From Phoronis ovalis (taxonomy: Eukaryota > Phoronida > Phoronidae), in assembly GCA_028565635.1 (NCBI GenBank), contig JAOXYB010105159.1, positions 1 to 21,167 of the forward strand: a DNA stretch of 21,167 nt. The letters are read 5' to 3'. This document shows positions 18,848-21,167 of the stretch, in pieces (the first letter of the stretch is position 1; each line of letters starts with the position of its first letter). Position numbers and translations under genes: made by a program. Below the pieces are notes generated by a model. It did no database searches. It was not told the origin of the DNA and worked only from the letters and a program-made list of their open reading frames with translations.

Positions 18848-20551
18848 AATTGAAAAGTATTGTTATATATGACAAAGATGTCCACGTTAAATTATCTGCA
18901 GCTCAGAATACTTGTATTTATGGCGCATCTAGACACGATTGCGTCAATTACTCAAGGTTACTTATTTAGAATTTTTTCAAGTACTCACTTTTTCGAAAAT
19001 GTTATTTTAAAACATCGTTCACCGCTTTCTTATCGATATTCAAAAACAATTGTTAACCTTATCCCTGTGCTTTTTCAAATGTCATAACGAAGAATTCTAT
19101 CCCTTTTAACCAAATATGTAAATGGTGGTTTGTAAATTAATGCTTTATTGAGGGTAACGCTTCAGCATTTTTAAATTTACATTTTACACAAGTAAAATCT
19201 AAGGCTCTCAAAGCCCTTAACAAATCACGGTCTAATGAAGATGTGTTCTATTCCGAGTAAGGCATTTTTTCGATAAAAAATAAAATGTTTTTGCTTAGGA
19301 TCTGCCTTTCCAACACTGCATATCATCTTTGGTTAAAATATTCCCCGCCGGGCAAGGTAAGGTATGTAACGGCCCGGTATCGAAACTAAAGGACCATCAA
19401 TGAGTAAAGTTAATATTACATATCTTGGGGACTTTTTTACAGTTGCAAAAAGCAAAATACAATTTAGAGGTTCTAAATATGAAAATTAAAACAGCTTCCA
19501 ACGGTTTCCCTATTTTCAGTTATGCAAATGAGGCCACTTTCTTTTTGTTTTATCGTATTTTTCTTTGTTTTATTGTAATTGAATTGTCCTCAGTTGCAAC
19601 AAAACATATCGTGCTGACTATACAGAATACAACAATATGGGCTGCAAATTGAACTATCTTGTTTACCTTGCTTTGCAGGCTAAAGTTCTCAACATATGAA
19701 GAATCAGATAACAGAGTGTAAAATTAAATTTGAAGTTAAATATTTGTTCATCTACTTGTAGATGTTCATCACCTTATTATCAGAAAGAATCCGTTTTGGT
19801 TTACATAAACAGCCTAAATGTGTAGACTTGCATGTAATTCAGCCAATGCTAAATAAACAATAGGACCAACTCTAAGATGCCCAGAATACATAACATTAGT
19901 TAATTTTCTAAATAACTTTAAATTCATAGCTTGAATTAAAAAATACAGCCTTTACTTTTTTGTAAAGCAAATATGGATATTCTTTGATTATGAACACCTA
20001 AGGGATGACAATGTTATAGGCAATTAATTGATAATGTACAATAAATAACATTATAAAGAACATTCTCTGCATTCTGGAATTCACATACTCAGTTATGAAA
20101 ACAGTTATATTCCTAGGAAATATAATTAAAATTTAGTAGAAAATCAAAAAAAAAAACAGAACTCTCTCAGTATTTTGTCATAAAAACAAATCCAGTTGTC
20201 TTTGCGGAGCACAGACTGCGCTAAATGTGTAGTGTTTCGAAAGGAACACATAATTTACATATATATTTACAGAAAGGAGACGGAGTTGGCAGGTGTGTAA
20301 TATATCCATTCAGAAAAGTATCCACTTGCTCAAATATCATTATGATCACACTGTGTTATACATTGTTTTCATCCAGTTGCAAATGTACAAAACTACAACA
20401 GATGTATGCAAAAGTTCTTGCATATATTAATAGCAGCATAAAAAGACAGGAACCTCTATTATCGGTCATAATTATGAAACTTATTGACCGAAACATTTTC
20501 TGCACTAGGTTCAGAATACTTCAAAATAATGGAATCTACAAACATATCATC
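18848..20551. other. Long gene-poor stretch
   Basis: I find no exon I can support here. A patch at about 19345-19385 is unusually GC-rich for the window and contains CCGGGC (19348-19353) opposite GCCCGG (19372-19377); it looks like a piece of a dispersed repeat. A 7 bp hairpin, CATCTAC TT GTAGATG, lies at 19749-19764. A splice-like CTGCAG on the minus strand near 18898 could lead into a 5' leader of the candidate gene starting at 18847. Open frames on the plus strand (18860-19087, 19425-19652, 20225-20593) have no protein-like pattern. Confidence 0.45.
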
Positions 20552-20679
20552 TCATATCTGAGGTGGTGGCATCAAGTCTTTTTCACTTTTTGAAGTTGGT
20601 TTAATCTGCCAACGACGTTTGTCAATAAAACCGAATAAAATGTTTTTGGTGACTGGATTTTTTATACTGTTGCAGACAC
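20552..20679 (-). CDS. Probable last coding exon of an unrecognised gene
   Basis: After the minus-strand acceptor TTGCTTGTAG an open stretch of 42 codons, stop included, encodes VCNSIKNPVTKNILFGFIDK followed by RRWQIKPTSKSEKDLMPPPQI and a TGA at 20554-20552. The other two frames are closed. The piece is basic and proline-ended, with an aromatic core (FGFIDKRRW). A donor at 21015/21014 (CACACAG|GTAGTT) is in the right phase and would add MHTG from an ATG at 21024, giving a 45-residue protein. The frame is closed by TGA above that ATG with no acceptor between, so the choice is a tiny protein starting there or a larger gene whose earlier exons lie outside the window. I do not recognise it and no clear AATAAA follows. 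Confidence 0.4.
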
Positions 20680-21167
20680 CTACAAGCAAGAACATAATTG
20701 CAGTATCAATACAAATAACATATATGTTCATTGATTAGCCTGAAATAAATATTACTAATAACAAATTGTCATACTCTTGTTTACAGCAGTCTAAGTATTT
20801 AAGCTGCCATTAGTAATGCTACAGAGAAACATGCAGTAGTAGAATATCACAGCTATATAATATAATTAAGGGGATACAGAAAACCCGTGTTCATAAATAC
20901 ATGGCTTGCATAATTATTGATTATAGCACACAAGGGTCTACATTGTTTTTAATACTGCGTATAAAATTCACGGAAATTTAATTATGACATGATGTGCAAT
21001 TAAAATCAAACTACCTGTGTGCATATTGATTTTCACAGATGTATCAAAGTAATTGATGTGTGTATGGATATATCAGAAGCACAGACTCGCAACAAGACAA
21101 CGACGATTCAAAGAATCATCATTGTACGCTGTTTAAATTGGCTATTTGAGCGAAAGGAATTGCATAT
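20680..21167. other. Right edge, nothing firm
   Basis: AT-rich sequence, mostly the presumed intron upstream of the minus-strand exon at 20552-20679, then the possible short first exon near 21015-21024. I see no other exon, RNA gene or repeat up to the window end. Confidence 0.4.

Noticed and set aside
19345-19385. GC-rich inverted motif taken as a promoter or binding site
   Set aside because: No gene starts nearby and the arms are only 6 bp; a repeat fragment is the simpler reading.
20225-20593. 122-codon plus-strand frame
   Set aside because: No protein-like pattern, and it overlaps the better supported minus-strand exon at 20552-20679.
1-21167. tRNA, rRNA or snRNA genes
   Set aside because: I looked for tRNA A/B-box-like sequences and other strong structured RNA signatures and saw none convincing; a dedicated scan (tRNAscan-SE, Infernal) would settle it.

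Overview
This is an intron-containing animal nuclear genome window. It is visibly AT-rich, has GT-AG introns of roughly 150-1000 bp, AATAAA poly(A) signals and small inverted-repeat elements inside introns. The best-conserved proteins (U5-40K, LIPT1, an SLC16 transporter) resemble their vertebrate counterparts but sit in an order I do not recognise from vertebrates. An aquatic invertebrate, perhaps a mollusc or cnidarian, is a reasonable guess. I cannot fix the phylum from sequence alone.

Layout, left to right. 1-1855 is upstream DNA with a dispersed repeat. 1994-4716 (+) is a two-exon SLC16/monocarboxylate-transporter-like gene with a long middle loop. It runs tail-to-tail into 6047-9061 (-), a four-exon mitochondrial lipoyltransferase (LIPT1). 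LIPT1 lies head-to-head with 9502-14088 (+), a nine-exon seven-WD40 protein, U5 snRNP 40 kDa (SNRNP40). The 440 bp between the two start codons look like a shared bidirectional promoter with a perfect YY1-type site. SNRNP40 runs tail-to-tail into 14762-15787 (-), an intronless 341-codon ORF for a basic, probably disordered protein that I do not recognise.

The right third (15.8-21.2 kb) has no gene I can name, but it is not empty. On the minus strand a set of short open exons with usable splice sites spans 18847 to 16426 and ends in an exon whose stop is 1 nt from an AATAAA. A second, diverged copy of that last exon lies next to it in the opposite orientation (about 16872-17141, +) and carries a frameshift. 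At 20552-20679 (-) there is what looks like the last coding exon of another unrecognised gene.

Three inverted-repeat elements with GGGGG-type ends sit in introns: two side by side in LIPT1 intron 1 and one in SNRNP40 intron 2. Two of the three are filled with degenerate ~33 bp internal repeats. The three identified genes are housekeeping or transport functions (mitochondrial lipoylation, splicing, solute transport) and do not form a pathway. All splice models were made by eye from reading frame, splice consensus and family similarity.
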